A stretch of DNA of 64,000 nucleotides from positions 64,828,951 to 64,892,950 of the forward strand of contig OY282608.1 in NCBI GenBank assembly GCA_958298945.1, in the 5' to 3' direction. The notes below the pieces were generated by a model. It had not been told where the DNA came from. It saw only the letters and a program-made list of their open reading frames with translations, and searched no databases. Position numbers and translations under genes: made by a program. This DNA comes from Atherix ibis. Its lineage: Eukaryota; Arthropoda; Insecta; Diptera; Athericidae. Below, in pieces: positions 12,421 through 23,600 of this stretch (position 1 is the first letter of the stretch; each line of letters starts with the position of its first letter).

Positions 12421-13338
12421 TTGTTGGTTTTTTGGTTTGTTGGTTTGTTGGTTTGTTGGATTGTTTGGCGTGTTGGTTTGTTGGTTTGTTGGCTTGTTGG
12501 TTTGTTAGTTTGTTGGTTTGTTGGCTTGTTGGCTTGTTGGTTTGTTGGTTTTTTGGTTTGTTGGTTTGTTGGTTTGTTGGTTTGTTGGTTTGTTGGTTTG
12601 TTGGTTTGTTGGTTTGTTCGTTTAATGGTTTGTTGGTTTGTTGGTTTTTTGGTTTGTTGGTTTGTTGGTTTCTTGGTTTGTTGGTTTGTTGATTTGTTGA
12701 TTTGTTGGTTTGTTGGCATGTTGGTTTGTTGGTTTGTTGGTTTGTCGGCTTCTTGGTTTGTTGGTTTGTTGGCTTGTTGGCTTGTTGGTTTGTTGGTTTG
12801 TTGGTTTGTTGGTTTGTTGGTTTGTTGGCTTGTTGGTTTGTTGGTTTGTTGGCTTGTTGGTTTGTTGGTTTGTTGGCTTGTTGGCTTGTTGGTTTGTTGG
12901 TTTGTTGGCTTCTTGGTTACTTAGTTTGTTGGTTTGTTTGCTTGTTAGCTTGTTGGTCTGTTGGTTTGTTGGTTTGTTGGCTGGTTGGTTTGTTAGTTTG
13001 TTGGTTTGTTGGCTCGTTGGCTTGTTGGTTTGTTGGTTTTTTAATTTGTTGGTTTGTTGGTTTGTTGGTTTGTTGGTTTGTTGGTTTGTTGGTTTATTTT
13101 TTTGTTGGTTTGTTGGTTTGTAGGTTTGTTGGTTTGTTGATTTGTTGGTTTGTTGGTTTGTTGGTTTGTTGGTTTGTTGGTTTGTTCGTTTGTTGGTTTG
13201 TTGGTTAATTGGTTTGTTGGTTTGTTAGTTTGTTGGTTTTTTGGTTTGTTGGTTTGTTGGTTTATTTGTTTGTTGGTTTGGTGGTTTGTTGGTTTGTTGG
13301 TTTGTTGGTTTATTTGTTTGTTGGTTTGTTTGTTTGTA
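12421..13338 (+). repeat. First copy of the GCATG / TTAATTGG block family
   Basis: About 12.6-13.44 kb recurs at about 13.93-14.77 kb (offset 1,328, then 1,336, both multiples of 8) and at about 15.66-16.50 kb. More diverged copies lie at 24.73-25.24 kb and 30.26-30.77 kb. Diagnostic words in order are TTCGTTTAATGG, GATTTGTTGATTTG, GGCATGTTGG near 12,715, GGCTGGTTGG, TTTTTTAATTTG and TTATTTTTTTG. An odd GGATTGTTTGGCGTGTTGG at 12,458-12,476 contains a one-base gain. Confidence 0.7.
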
Positions 13339-15065
13339 GGTTTGTTGGTTTGTTGGTTTGTTGGTTTGTTGGTTTGTTGGTTTGTTGGTTTGTTCGTTTG
13401 TTGGTTTGTTGGTTAATTGGTTTGTTGGTTTGTTGGCTTGTTGGTTTGATGGTTTGTTGGTTTTTTGGTTTGTTGGTTTGTTGGTTTGTTGGGTTGTTGG
13501 TTTGTTGGCTTGTTGGTTTGTTGGTTTGTTGGCTTGTTGGCTTGTTGCTTTGTTGGTTTGTTGGTTTGTTGGCTTGTTGGCTTGTTAGTTTGTTAGTTTG
13601 TTGGCTTTTTGGTTACTTGGTTTGTTGGTTTGTTGGTTTGTTGGCTTGTTGATTTGTTGGCTTGTTGGTTTGTTGGTTTGTTGGCTTGTTGGCTTGTTGG
13701 TTTGTTGGTTTGTTGGTTCGTTGGTTTGTTGGTTTGTTGGTTTGTTGGTTTTTAGGTTTGTTGGTTTATTTGTTTGTTGGCTTGTTGGCTTGTTGGCTTG
13801 TTGGTTTGTTGGTTTGTTGGTTTGGTGGCTTGTTGGTTTGTTAGTTTGTTGGTTTGCTGGCTTGCTGGCTTGTTGGTTTGTTGGTTTGTTGGCTTGTTGG
13901 CTTGTTGGTTTGTTGGTTTGTTGGTTTTTTGGTTTGTTGGTTTGTTCGTTTAATGGTTTGTTGGTTTGTTGGTTTTTTGGTTTGTTGGTTTGTTGGTTTC
14001 TTGGTTTGTTGGTTTGTTGATTTGTTGATTTGTTGGTTTGTTGGCATGTTGGTTTGTTGGTTTGTTGGTTTGTTGGCTTGTTCGTTTGTTGGTTTGTTGG
14101 CTTGTTGGCTTGTTGGTTTGTTGGTTTATTGGTTTGTTGGTTTGTTGGTTTGTTGGTTTGTTGGCTTGTTGGCTTGTTGGTTTGTTGGTTTGTTGGCTTG
14201 TTGGTTTGTTGGTTTGTTGGCTTGTTGGCTTGTTGGTTTGTTGGTTTGTTGGCTTCTTGGTTACTTAGTTTGTTGGTTTGTTGGCTTGTTGGCTTGTTGG
14301 TCTGTTGGTTTGTTGGTTTGTTGGCTGGTTGGTTTGTTAGTTTGTTGGTTTGTTGGCTTGTTGGCCTGTTGGTTTGTTGGTTTTTTAATTTGTTGGTTTG
14401 TTGGTTTGTTGGTTTGTTGGTTTGTTGGTTTATTTTTTTGTTGGTTTGTTGGTTTGTAGGTTTGTTGGTTTGTTGATTTGTTGGTTTGTTGGTTTGTTGG
14501 TTTGTTGGTTTGTTGGTTTGTTCGTTTGTTGGTTTGTTGGTTAATTGGTTTGTTGGTTTGTTGGTTTGTTGGTTTTTTGGTTTGTTGGTTTGTTGGTTTA
14601 TTTGTTTGTTGGTTTGGTGGTTTGTTGGTTTGTTGGTTTGTTGGTTTATTTGTTTGTTGGTTTGTTTGTTTGTAGGTTTGTTGGTTTGTTGGTTTGTTGG
14701 TTTGTTGGTTTGTTGGTTTGTTCGTTTGTTGGTTTGTTGGTTAATTGGTTTGTTGGTTTGTTGGCTTGTTAGTTTGATGGTTTGTTGGTTTGTTGGCTTG
14801 TTGCTTTGTTGGTTTGTTGGTTTGTTGGTTTGTTGGCTTGTTGGCTTGTTAGTTTGTTAGTTTGTTGGTTTTTGGTTACTTGGTTTGTTGGCATGTTGGT
14901 TTGTTGGTTTGTTGATTTGTTGGCTTGTTGGTTTGTTGGTTTGTTGGCTTGTTGGCTTGTTGGTTTGTTGGTTTGTTGGTTCGTTGGTTTGTTGGTTTGT
15001 TGGTTTGTTGGTTTTTAGGTTTGTTGGTTTATTTGTTTGTTGGCTTGTTGGCTTGTTGGTTTGTT
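13339..15065 (+). repeat. 1,727-base tandem duplication, copy 1
   Basis: This block matches 15,066-16,792 at a constant offset of 1,727 bases. The left limit is set where GTAGG near 13,337 stops matching a plain octamer run near 15,064. The right limit is set where GGTTTGGTGG at 16,801 has no partner. The unit is one base short of 216 octamers because it contains a shortened T-run, GGTTTTTGG at 14,867-14,875. That lesion is also present in copy 2 (16,594-16,602), so it predates the duplication. Confidence 0.88.
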
Positions 15066-16792
15066 GGTTTGTTGGTTTGTTGGTTTGTTGGTTTGTTGGT
15101 TTGTTGGTTTGTTGGTTTGTTCGTTTGTTGGTTTGTTGGTTAATTGGTTTGTTGGTTTGTTGGCTTGTTGGTTTGATGGTTTGTTGGTTTTTTGGTTTGT
15201 TGGTTTGTTGGTTTGTTGGGTTGTTGGTTTGTTGGCTTGTTGGTTTGTTGGTTTGTTGGCTTGTTGGCTTGTTGCTTTGTTGGTTTGTTGGTTTGTTGGC
15301 TTGTTGGCTTGTTAGTTTGTTAGTTTGTTGGCTTTTTGGTTATTTGGTTTGTTGGTTTGTTGGTTTGTTGGCTTGTTGATTTGTTGGCTTGTTGGTTTGT
15401 TGGTTTGTTGGCTTGTTGGCTTGTTGGTTTGTTGGTTTGTTGGTTCGTTGGTTTGTTGGTTTGTTGGTTTGTTGGTTTTTAGGTTTGTTGGTTTATTTGT
15501 TTGTTGGCTTGTTGGCTTGTTGGCTTGTTGGTTTGTTGGTTTGTTGGTTTGGTGGCTTGTTGGTTTGTTAGTTTGTTGGTTTGCTGAGTTGCTGGCTTGT
15601 TGTTTTGTTGGTTTGTTGGCTTGTTGGCTTGTTGGTTTGTTGGTTTGTTGGTTTTTTGGTTTGTTGGTTTGTTCGTTTAATGGTTTGTTGGTTTGTTGGT
15701 TTTTTGGTTTGTTGGTTTGTTGGTTTCTTGGTTTGTTGGTTTGTTGATTTGTTGATTTGTTGGTTTGTTGGCATGTTGGTTTGTTGGTTTGTTGGTTTGT
15801 TGGCTTGTTGGTTTGTTGGTTTGTTGGCTTGTTGGCTTGTTGGTTTGTTGGTTTATTGGTTTGTTGGTTTGTTGGTTTGTTGGTTTGTTGGCTTGTTGGC
15901 TTGTTGGTTTGTTGGTTTGTTGGCTTGTTGGTTTGTTGGTTTGTTGGCTTGTTGGCTTGTTGGTTTGTTGGTTTGTTGGCTTCTTGGTTACTTAGTTTGT
16001 TGGTTTGTTGGCTTGTTGGCTTGTTGGTCTGTTGGTTTGTTGGTTTGTTGGCTGGTTGGTTTGTTAGTTTGTTGGTTTGTTGGCTTGTTGGCCTGTTGGT
16101 TTGTTGGTTTTTTAATTTGTTGGTTTGTTGGTTTGTTGGTTTGTTGGTTTGTTGGTTTATTTTTTTGTTGGTTTGTTGGTTTGTAGGTTTGTTGGTTTGT
16201 TGATTTGTTGGTTTGTTGGTTTGTTGGTTTGTTGGTTTGTTGGTTTGTTCGTTTGTTGGTTTGTTGGTTAATTGGTTTGTTGGTTTGTTGGTTTGTTGGT
16301 TTTTTGGTTTGTTGGTTTGTTGGTTTATTTGTTTGTTGGTTTGGTGGTTTGTTGGTTTGTTGGTTTGTTGGTTTATTTGTTTGTTGGTTTGTTTGTTTGT
16401 AGGTTTGTTGGTTTGTTGGTTTGTTGGTTTGTTGGTTTGTTGGTTTGTTCGTTTGTTGGTTTGTTGGTTAATTGGTTTGTTGGTTTGTTGGCTTGTTAGT
16501 TTGATGGTTTGTTGGTTTGTTGGCTTGTTGCTTTGTTGGTTTGTTGGTTTGTTGGTTTGTTGGCTTGTTGGCTTGTTAGTTTGTTAATTTGTTGGTTTTT
16601 GGTTACTTGGTTTGTTGGCATGTTGGTTTGTTGGTTTGTTGATTTGTTGGCTTGTTGGTTTGTTGGTTTGTTGGCTTGTTGGCTTGTTGGTTTGTTGGTT
16701 TGTTGGTTCGTTGGTTTGTTGGTTTGTTGGTTTGTTGGTTTTTAGGTTTGTTGGTTTATTTGTTTGTTGGCTTGTTGGCTTGTTGGTTTGTT
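15066..16792 (+). repeat. 1,727-base tandem duplication, copy 2
   Basis: This is colinear with 13,339-15,065 across its whole length, with only a handful of differences that I can see. They include GGTTATTTGG near 15,338 where copy 1 has GGTTACTTGG, GCTGAGTTGC near 15,583 where copy 1 has GCTGGCTTGC, a TTCGTTTG in copy 1 near 14,081 that is TTGGTTTG here, and TTAATTTG near 16,583 for TTAGTTTG. All offsets stay at 1,727, so there is no indel between the copies. The pair looks recent. Confidence 0.88.
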
Positions 16793-17602
16793 GGTTTGTT
16801 GGTTTGGTGGCTTGTTGGTTTGTTAGTTTGTTGGTTTGCTGGCTTGCTGGCTTGTTGGTTTGTTGGTTTGTTGGCTTGTTGGCTTGTTGGTTTGTTGGTT
16901 TGTTGGTTTTTTGGTTTGTTGGTTTGTTGGTTTGTTGGTTTGTTGGATTATTTGTTTCTTGGTTTGTTGGCTTGTTGGTTTGTTGGTTTGTGGGTTTGTT
17001 GGCTTGTTGGTTTGTTGGTTTGTTGGCTTGTTGGCTTGTTGCTTTGTTGGTTTGTTGGTTTGTTGGCTTGTTGGCTTGTTAGTTTGTTAGTTTGTTGGCT
17101 TTTTGGTTACTTGGTTTGTTGGTTTGTTGGTTTGTTGGCTTGTTGGCTTGTTGGTTTTTGGTTTGTTGGTTTGTTGGTTTGTTGGTATGTTGGCTTGTTG
17201 GTTTGTTGGTTTGTTGGCTTGTTGGCTTGTTGGCTTGTTGGTTTGTTGGTTTGTTGGTTTGTTGGCTTGTTGGTTTGTTGGTTTGTTGGTTTGTTGGCTT
17301 GTTGACTTGTTGGTTTGTTGGCTTGTTGGTTTGTTGGTTTGTTGGCTTGTTGGCTTGTTTCTTTGTTGGTTTGTTGGTTTGTTGACTTTTTGGCTTGTTG
17401 GTTTGTTGGTTTGTTGGCTTTTTGGTTTGTAGGCTTGTTGGCTTGTTGGTTTGTTGGTTTGTTGGCTTGTTGGTTACTTAGTTTGTTGGTTTGTTGGTTT
17501 GTTGGCTTGTTGGTTTGTTGGTTTGTTGGCTTGTTGGCTTGTAAGTTTGTTGGTTTGTTGGTTTTTTGGTTTGTTGGTTTGTTGGCCGGTTGGTTTTTTT
17601 AG
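16600..17602 (+). repeat. Block duplicated at 18,965-20,016, copy 1
   Basis: From about 16,612 to 17,090 this matches 18,977 to 19,455 at offset 2,365. Near 17,584 it matches 19,998 at offset 2,414, so the second copy gained about 49 bases in between. Both end in the unusual GGCCGGTTGG followed by a run of seven T. It contains one register loss at 17,155-17,159 and one gain at 17,594-17,600. Its left edge overlaps the end of the 1,727-base duplication. Confidence 0.75.
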
Positions 17603-18964
17603 TTTGTTGGCTTTTTGGTTACTTGGTTTGTTGGTTTGTTGGTTTGTTGGTTTGTTGGCTTGTTGGCTTGTTGGTTTGTTGGTTTGTTGGTTTTTTGGTT
17701 TGTTGGTTTGTTGGCTTGTTGGTTTGTTGGTTTCTTGGTTTGTTGGCTTGTTGGTTTGTTCGTTTGTTGGTTTGTTGGTTTGTTGGTTTGTTGGCTTGTT
17801 GGCTTGTTGGTTTGTTGGTTTGTTGGTTTGTTGGTTTGTTGGCTTGTTGGTTTGTTGCCTTGTCGGTTTGTTGGTTTGTTGGTTTGTTGGCTTGTTGGCT
17901 TGTTGGTTTGTTGGTTTGTTGGTTTGTTGGTTTGTTGGTTTGTTGGCTTGTTGGCTTGTTGCTTTGTTGGTTTGTTGGTTTGTTGACTTGTTGGTTTGTT
18001 GGTTTCTGGCTTGTTGGTTTGTTGGTTTCTTGGCTTGTTTATTGGTTTGTTGGTTTGTTGGTTTGTTCGTTTGTTGGTTTGTTGGTTAATTGGTTTGTTG
18101 GTTTGTTGGTTTGTTGGTTTGTTGGTTTGTTGGTTTGTTGGTTTGTTGGTTTATTTGATTGTTGGTTTGTTGGTTTGTTGGTTTGTTGGTTTGTTGGCTT
18201 GTTGGTTTGTTGGTTTGTTGGTTTGTTGGCTTGTTGGTTACTTAGTTTGTTGGTTTGTTGGTTTGTTGGCTTATTGGTTTGTTGGTTTGTTGGCTTGTTG
18301 GCTTGTTAGTTTGTTGGTTTGTTGGTTTTTTGGTTTGTTGGTTTGTTGGCTTGTTGGTTTGTTAGTTTGTTGGCTTTTTGGTTACTTGGTTTGTTGGTTT
18401 GTTGGTTTGTTGGTTTGTTGGCTTGTTGGCTTGTTGGTTTGTTGGTTTTTTGGTTTGTTGGTTTGTTGGCTTGTTGGTTTGTTGGTTTGTTGGTTTGTTG
18501 GCTTGTTGGCTTGTTGGTTTGTTGGTTTCTGGCTTGTTGGTTTGTTGGTTTCTTGGCTTGTTTATTGGTTTGTTGGTTTGTTGGTTTGTTCGTTTGTTGG
18601 TTTGTTGGTTAATTGGTTTGTTGGTTTGTTGGTTTGTTGGTTTGTTGGTTTGTTGGTTTGTTGGTTTGTTGGTTTATTTGTGTGTTGGTTTGTTGGTTTG
18701 TTGGTTTATTTGTTTGTTGGTTTGTTTGTTTGTAGGTTTGTTGGTTTGTTGGTTTGTTGGTTTGTTGGTTTGTTCGTTTGTTGGTTTGTTGGTTAATTGG
18801 TTTGTTGGCTTGTTGGTTTGATGGTTTGTTGGTTTTTTGGTTTGTTGGTTTGTTGGTTTGTTGGTTTGTTGGGTTGTTCGTTTGATGGTTTGTTGGTTTG
18901 TTGGTTTGTTGGTTTTTTGGTTTGTTGGTTTTTGGTTTCTTGGTTTGTTGGTTTGTTGATTTGT
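17603..18964 (+). repeat. Octamer array with two GGTTTCTGG ... TTTATTGG modules
   Basis: A short module starting GGTTTCTGGCTTG and ending GGCTTGTTTATTGG occurs at 18,001-18,045 and 18,524-18,568. Each module loses one base in its first word and gains four bases in TTTATTGG, so it shifts the register by three. The spacing of 523 bases (65 octamers plus 3) fits that shift. Both modules are followed by TTCGTTTG and GGTTAATTGG. The remainder is plain octamer array. Confidence 0.7.
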
Positions 18965-20016
18965 TGATTTGTTGGTTTGTTGGCATGTTGGTTTGTTGGT
19001 TTGTTGATTTGTTGGCTTGTTGGTTTGTTGGTTTGTTGGCTTGTTGGCTTGTTGGTTTGTTGGTTTGTTGGTTCGTTGGTTTGTTGGTTTGTTGGTTTGT
19101 TGGTTCTTAGGTTTGTTGGTTTATTTGTTTGTTGGCTTGTTGGCTTGTTGGTTTGTTGGTTTGTTGGTTTGGTGGCTTGTTGGTTTGTTAGTTTGTTGGT
19201 TTGCTGGCTTGCTGGCTTGTTGGTTTGTTGGTTTGTTGGCTTGTTGGCTTGTTGGTTTGTTGGTTTGTTGGTTTTTTGGTTTGTTGGTTTGTTGGTTTGT
19301 TGGTTTGTTGGATTATTTGTTTGTTGGTTTGTTGGCTTGTTGGTTTGTTGGTTTGTTGGTTTGTTGGCTTGTTGGTTTGTTGGTTTGTTGGCTTGTTGGC
19401 TTGTTGCTTTGTTGGTTTGTTGGTTTGTTGGCTTGTTGGCTTGTTAGTTTGTTAGTTTGTTGGCTTTTTGGTTACTTGGTTTGTTGGTTTGTTGGTTTGT
19501 TGGCTTGTTGGTTTGTTAGTTTGTTGGTTTGTTGGTTTGTTGGTTTGTTGGTTTGTTGGCTTGTTGACTTGTTGGTTTGTTGGTTTGTTGGTTTGTTGGT
19601 TTGTTGGTTTGTTGGCTTGTTGGTTTGTTGGTTTGTTGGCTTGTTGGCTTGTCGGTTTGTTGGTTTGTTGGCTTGTTGGTTTGTTGGTTTGTTGGTTTGT
19701 TGGCTTGTTGGCTTGTTGGTTTGTTGGTTTGTTGGCTTGTTGGTTTGTTGGTTTGTTGGCTTGTTGGCTTGTTGCTTTGTTGGTTTGTTGGTTTGTTGAC
19801 TTTTTGGCTTGTTGGTTTGTTGGTTTGTTGGCTTTTTGGTTTGTTGGCTTGTTGGCTAGTTGGTTTGTTGGTTTGTTGGCTTGTTGGTTACTTAATTTGT
19901 TGGTTTGTTGGTTTGTTGGCTTGTTGGTTTGTTGGTTTGTTGGCTTGTTGGCTTGTTAGTTTGTTGGTTTGTTGGTTTTTTGGTTTGTTGGTTTGTTGGC
20001 CGGTTGGTTTTTTTAG
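18965..20016 (+). repeat. Block duplicated from 16,600-17,602, copy 2
   Basis: This is colinear with 16.60-17.60 kb at offset 2,365, later 2,414. A visible difference is GGTTCTTAGG near 19,102 where the other copies have GGTTTTTAGG. It ends in GGCCGGTTGG at 19,998 and a seven-T run, after which that ending is repeated again. Confidence 0.75.
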
Positions 20017-20112
20017 TTTGTTGGCTTTTTGGTTACTTGGTTTGTTGGTTTTTTGGTTTGTTGGTTTGTTGGCCGGTTGGTTTTTTAAGTTTGTTGGCTT
20101 TTTGGTTACTTG
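19998..20112 (+). repeat. 73-base tandem repeat of the GGCCGGTTGG ending
   Basis: GGCCGGTTGG followed by a T-run, AGTTTGTTGG and GGTTACTTGG occurs at 19,998 and again at 20,071. The spacing of 73 bases is one more than nine octamers, which reflects the extra base in the T-run. The second copy reads TTTTTTAAG where the first reads TTTTTTTAG. Confidence 0.75.
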
Positions 20113-20671
20113 GTTTGTTGGTTTGTTGGTTTGTTGGTTTGTTGGTTTGTTGGTTTGTTGGTTTGTTGGTTTGTTGGTTTGTTGGCTTGTTGGCTTGTTG
20201 GTTTGTTGGTTTGTTGGTTTGTTGGTTTGTTGGTTTGTTGGTTTGTTGGTTTGTTGGTTTGTTGGTTTGTTGGCTTGTTGGTTTGTTGGTTTGTTGGTTT
20301 GTTGGCTTGTTGGCTTGTTGGTTTGTTGGTTTGTTGGTTTGTTGGTTTGTTGGTTTGTTGGCTTGTTGGCTTGTTGCTTTGTTGGTTTGTTGGTTTGTTG
20401 ACTTGTTGGCTTGTTGGTTTGTTGGTTTGTTGGTTTGTTGGTTTGTTGGCTTGTTGGCTTGTTGGTTTGTTGGTTTGTTAGCTTGTTGGTTACTTAGTTT
20501 GTTGGTTTGTCGGTTTGTTGGCTTGTTGGTTTGTTGGTTTGTTGGCTTGTTGGCTTGTTAGTTTGTTGGTTTGTTGGTTTTTTGGTTTGTTGGTTTGTTG
20601 GCTTGTTGGTTTGTTAGTTTGTTGGCTTTTTGGTTACTTGGTTTGTTGGTTTGTTGGTTTGTTGGTTTGTT
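20113..20671 (+). repeat. Octamer array, plain segment
   Basis: This stretch holds almost only GGTTTGTT and GGCTTGTT octamers with three GGTTACTT words. It has no register break and no sign of a gene. Parts resemble the 23.8-24.0 kb and 29.3-29.5 kb segments. Confidence 0.75.
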
Positions 20672-23600
20672 GGCTTGTTGGCTTGTTGGTTTGTTAGTTT
20701 GTTGGTTTTTTGGTTTGTTGGTTTGTAAGCTTGTTGGTTTGTTGGTTTGTTGGTTTGTTGGCTTGTTGGCTTGTTGGTTTGTTGGCTTCTGGCTTGTTGT
20801 TTGTTGGTTTCTTGGCTTGTTGGCTTGTTGCTTTGTTGGTTTGTTGGTTTTTTGGCTTGTTGGCTTGTTGGTTTGTTAGTTTGTTGGCTTTTTGGTTACT
20901 TGGTTTGTTGGTTTGTTGGCTTGTTGTTTTGTTGGCTAGTTGGTTTGTTTGTTTGTTGGTTTGTTGGTTTGTTGGCTTGTTGGCTTGTTGGTTTGCTGGT
21001 TTGTTGGCTTGTTGGCTTGTTGGTTTGTTGGTTTGTTGGTTTGTTGGTTTGTTGGCTTGTTGGTTTGTTTGTTTGTTGGCTTGTTGGTTTGTTGCTTTGT
21101 TGATTTGTTGGCTTGTTGGCTTGTTGGTTTGTTGGTTTGTTGGTTTGTTAGTTTGTTGGCTTGTTGGCTTGTTGCTTTGTTGGTTTCTTGGTTTGTTGGC
21201 TTGTTGGCTTGTTGGTTTATTAGTTTGTTGGCTTTTTGGTTACTTGGTTTGTTGGTTTGTTGGCTTGTTGGTTTTTTGGCTTGTTGGTTTGTTGGTTAGT
21301 TGGTTTGTTGGTTTGTTGGTTTGTTGGTTTTTTGGTTTGTTGGTTTGTTGGTTTGTTGGCTTGCTGGTTTGTTGGTTTTGTTGGCTTGTTGGCTTGTTGG
21401 TTTGTTGGTTTTCTGGCTTGTTGGTTACTTAGTTTGTTGGTTTGTTGGTTTGTTGGTCTGTTGGTTTGTTGGCTTGTTGGCTTGTTGGTTTGTTGTTTAG
21501 TTCGTTTGTTGGTTTGTTAGTTTGTTGGTTTGTTGGCTTGTTGGCTTGTTGGTTTGTTGGTTTTTTGGTTTGTTGGTTTGTTGGTTTGTTGGTTTGTTGG
21601 TTTGTTGGTTTGTTGGTTTGTTGGTTTATTTGTTTGTTGGTTTGCTGGCTTGATGATTTGTTGGTTTGTTGGCTTGTTGGTTTGTTGGTTTGTTGGTTTG
21701 TTGGTTTGTTGATTTGTTGGTTTTTTGGTTTGTTGGTTTATTTGTTTGTTGCTTTGTTGGCTTGTTGGTTTGTTGGTTTATTGGTTTGTTGGTTTGTTTG
21801 TTTGTTGGCTTGTTGGTTTGTTGGTTTGTTGGTTTGTTGGCTTGTTGGCTTGTTAGTTTGTTGGTTTGTTGGCTTGTTGGTTTGTTAGTTTGTTGGCTTT
21901 TTGGTTACTTGGTTTGTTGGTTTGTTGGTTTGTTGGCTTGTTGGTTTGTTAAATTGTTGGTTTGTTGGTTTGTTGGTTTGTTGGTTTGTTGGCTTTTTGG
22001 CTTGTTGGTTTGTTGTTTTGTTAGTTTGTTGGTTTGTTGGTTTGTTGGTTTTTTGGTTTGTTGGTTTATTTGTTTGTTGGTTTGTTGGCTTGTTGGTTTG
22101 TTGGTTTGTCGGTTTGTTGGCTTGTTGGCTTGTTGCTGTGTTCGTTTGATGGTTTGTCGGTTTGTTGGTTTTTTGGTTTGTTGGTTTGTTGGTTTGTTGG
22201 CTTGTTGGCTTCTTGGCTTGTTGGCTTGTTGGTTTGTTGGTTTGTTGGCTTGTTGGTTTGTTAGTTTGTTGGTTTGTTGGCTTGTTGGCTTGTTGCTTTG
22301 TTGGTTTGTTGGTTTGTTGGCTTGTTGGCTTGTTGGTTTGTTAGTTTGTTGGCTTTTCGGTTACTTGGTTTGTTGGCTTGTTGGTTTGTTGGCTTGTTGG
22401 TTTGTTGGTTTGTTTGTTTGTTGGCTTGTTGGTTTGTTGGTTTGTTGTTTTGTTGGCTCGTTGGTTTGTTGGTTTGTATGTTTGTTGGTTTGTTTGTTTG
22501 TTGGTTTGTTGGTTTGTTGGTTTGTTGGCTTGTTGGTTTGTTGGTTTGTTGGCTTGTTGGCTTGTTGGTTTGTTGGTTTGTTGGTTTGTCGGTTTGTTGG
22601 CTTGTTGGTTTGTTGGTTTTTTGGCTTGTTGGTTTTTTGGTTTGTTGGTTTGTTGGTTTGTTGGTTTGTTGGTTTGTTGGTTTGTTGGTTTGTTGGATTG
22701 TTGGCTTGTTGGTTTGTTGGTTTGTTGGCTTGTTGTTTGTTGGTTTGTTGGCTTGTTGGCTTGTTGCTTTGTTCGTTTGATGGTTTGTTGGTTTGTTAGT
22801 TTTTTGGTTTGTTGGTTTGTTGGTTTGTTGGCTTGTTGGCTTGTTGGTTTGTTGGTTTGTAGCTTTATTTGTTTATTAGTTTGTTGGTTTGTTGATTTGT
22901 TGGTTTATTTGTTGGTTGGTTTGTTTGTTTGTAGGTTTGTTGGTTTGTTGGTTTGTTGGCTTGTTGGCTTGTTGGTTTGTTGGTTTGTTGGTTTGTTGGT
23001 TTGTTGGTTTGTTGGTTTGTTGGTTTTTTGGTTTGTTGGTTTATTTGTTTGTTGGCTTGTTGGCTTGTTGGCTTGTTGGTTTGTTGGTTTGTTGGCTTGT
23101 TGGTTTGTTAGTTTGTTGGTTTGCTGGCTTGTTGGCTTGTTGGTTTGATGATTTGTTGGCTTGTTGGCTTGTTGGTTTGTTGGTTTGTTGGTTTTTTGGT
23201 TTGTTGGTTTGTTAGTTTGTTGGTTTATTGGATTATTTGTTTGTTGGTTTGTTGGCTTGTTGGTTTGTTGGTTTGTTGGTTTGTTGGCTTGTTGGTTTGT
23301 TGGTTTGTTGGCTTGTTGGCTTGTTGCTTTGTTGGTTTGTTGGTTTGTTGGTTTGTTGGCTTGTTGGCTTGTTGGTTTGTTAGTTTGTTGGCTTTTTGGT
23401 TACTTGGTTTGTTGGTTTGTTGGCTTGTTGGTTTGTTGGTTTGTTGGTTTGTTGGTTTGTTGGCTTGTTGGCTTGTTGGTTTGTTGGTTTGTTGGTTTGT
23501 TGGTTTGTTGGTTTGTTGGTTTGTTGGTTTGTTGGCTTGTTGGCTTGTTGGTTTTTTGCTTTGTTGGCTTGTTGGCTTGTTGGTTTGTTGTTTTGTTGGC

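Noticed and set aside
19998..20010. GGCCGGTTGG as a restriction-like or regulatory palindrome
   Set aside because: It is a variant of GG-CTTGTT-GG seen three times (17,584, 19,998, 20,071), all within copies of one block. Nothing else supports a function.
22859..22925. Possible unrelated insertion around GTAGCTTTATTTG and GGTTGGTTTG
   Set aside because: The words are octamer variants in register and the segment is repeated at 28,385-28,451 as part of the 5.5 kb duplication.
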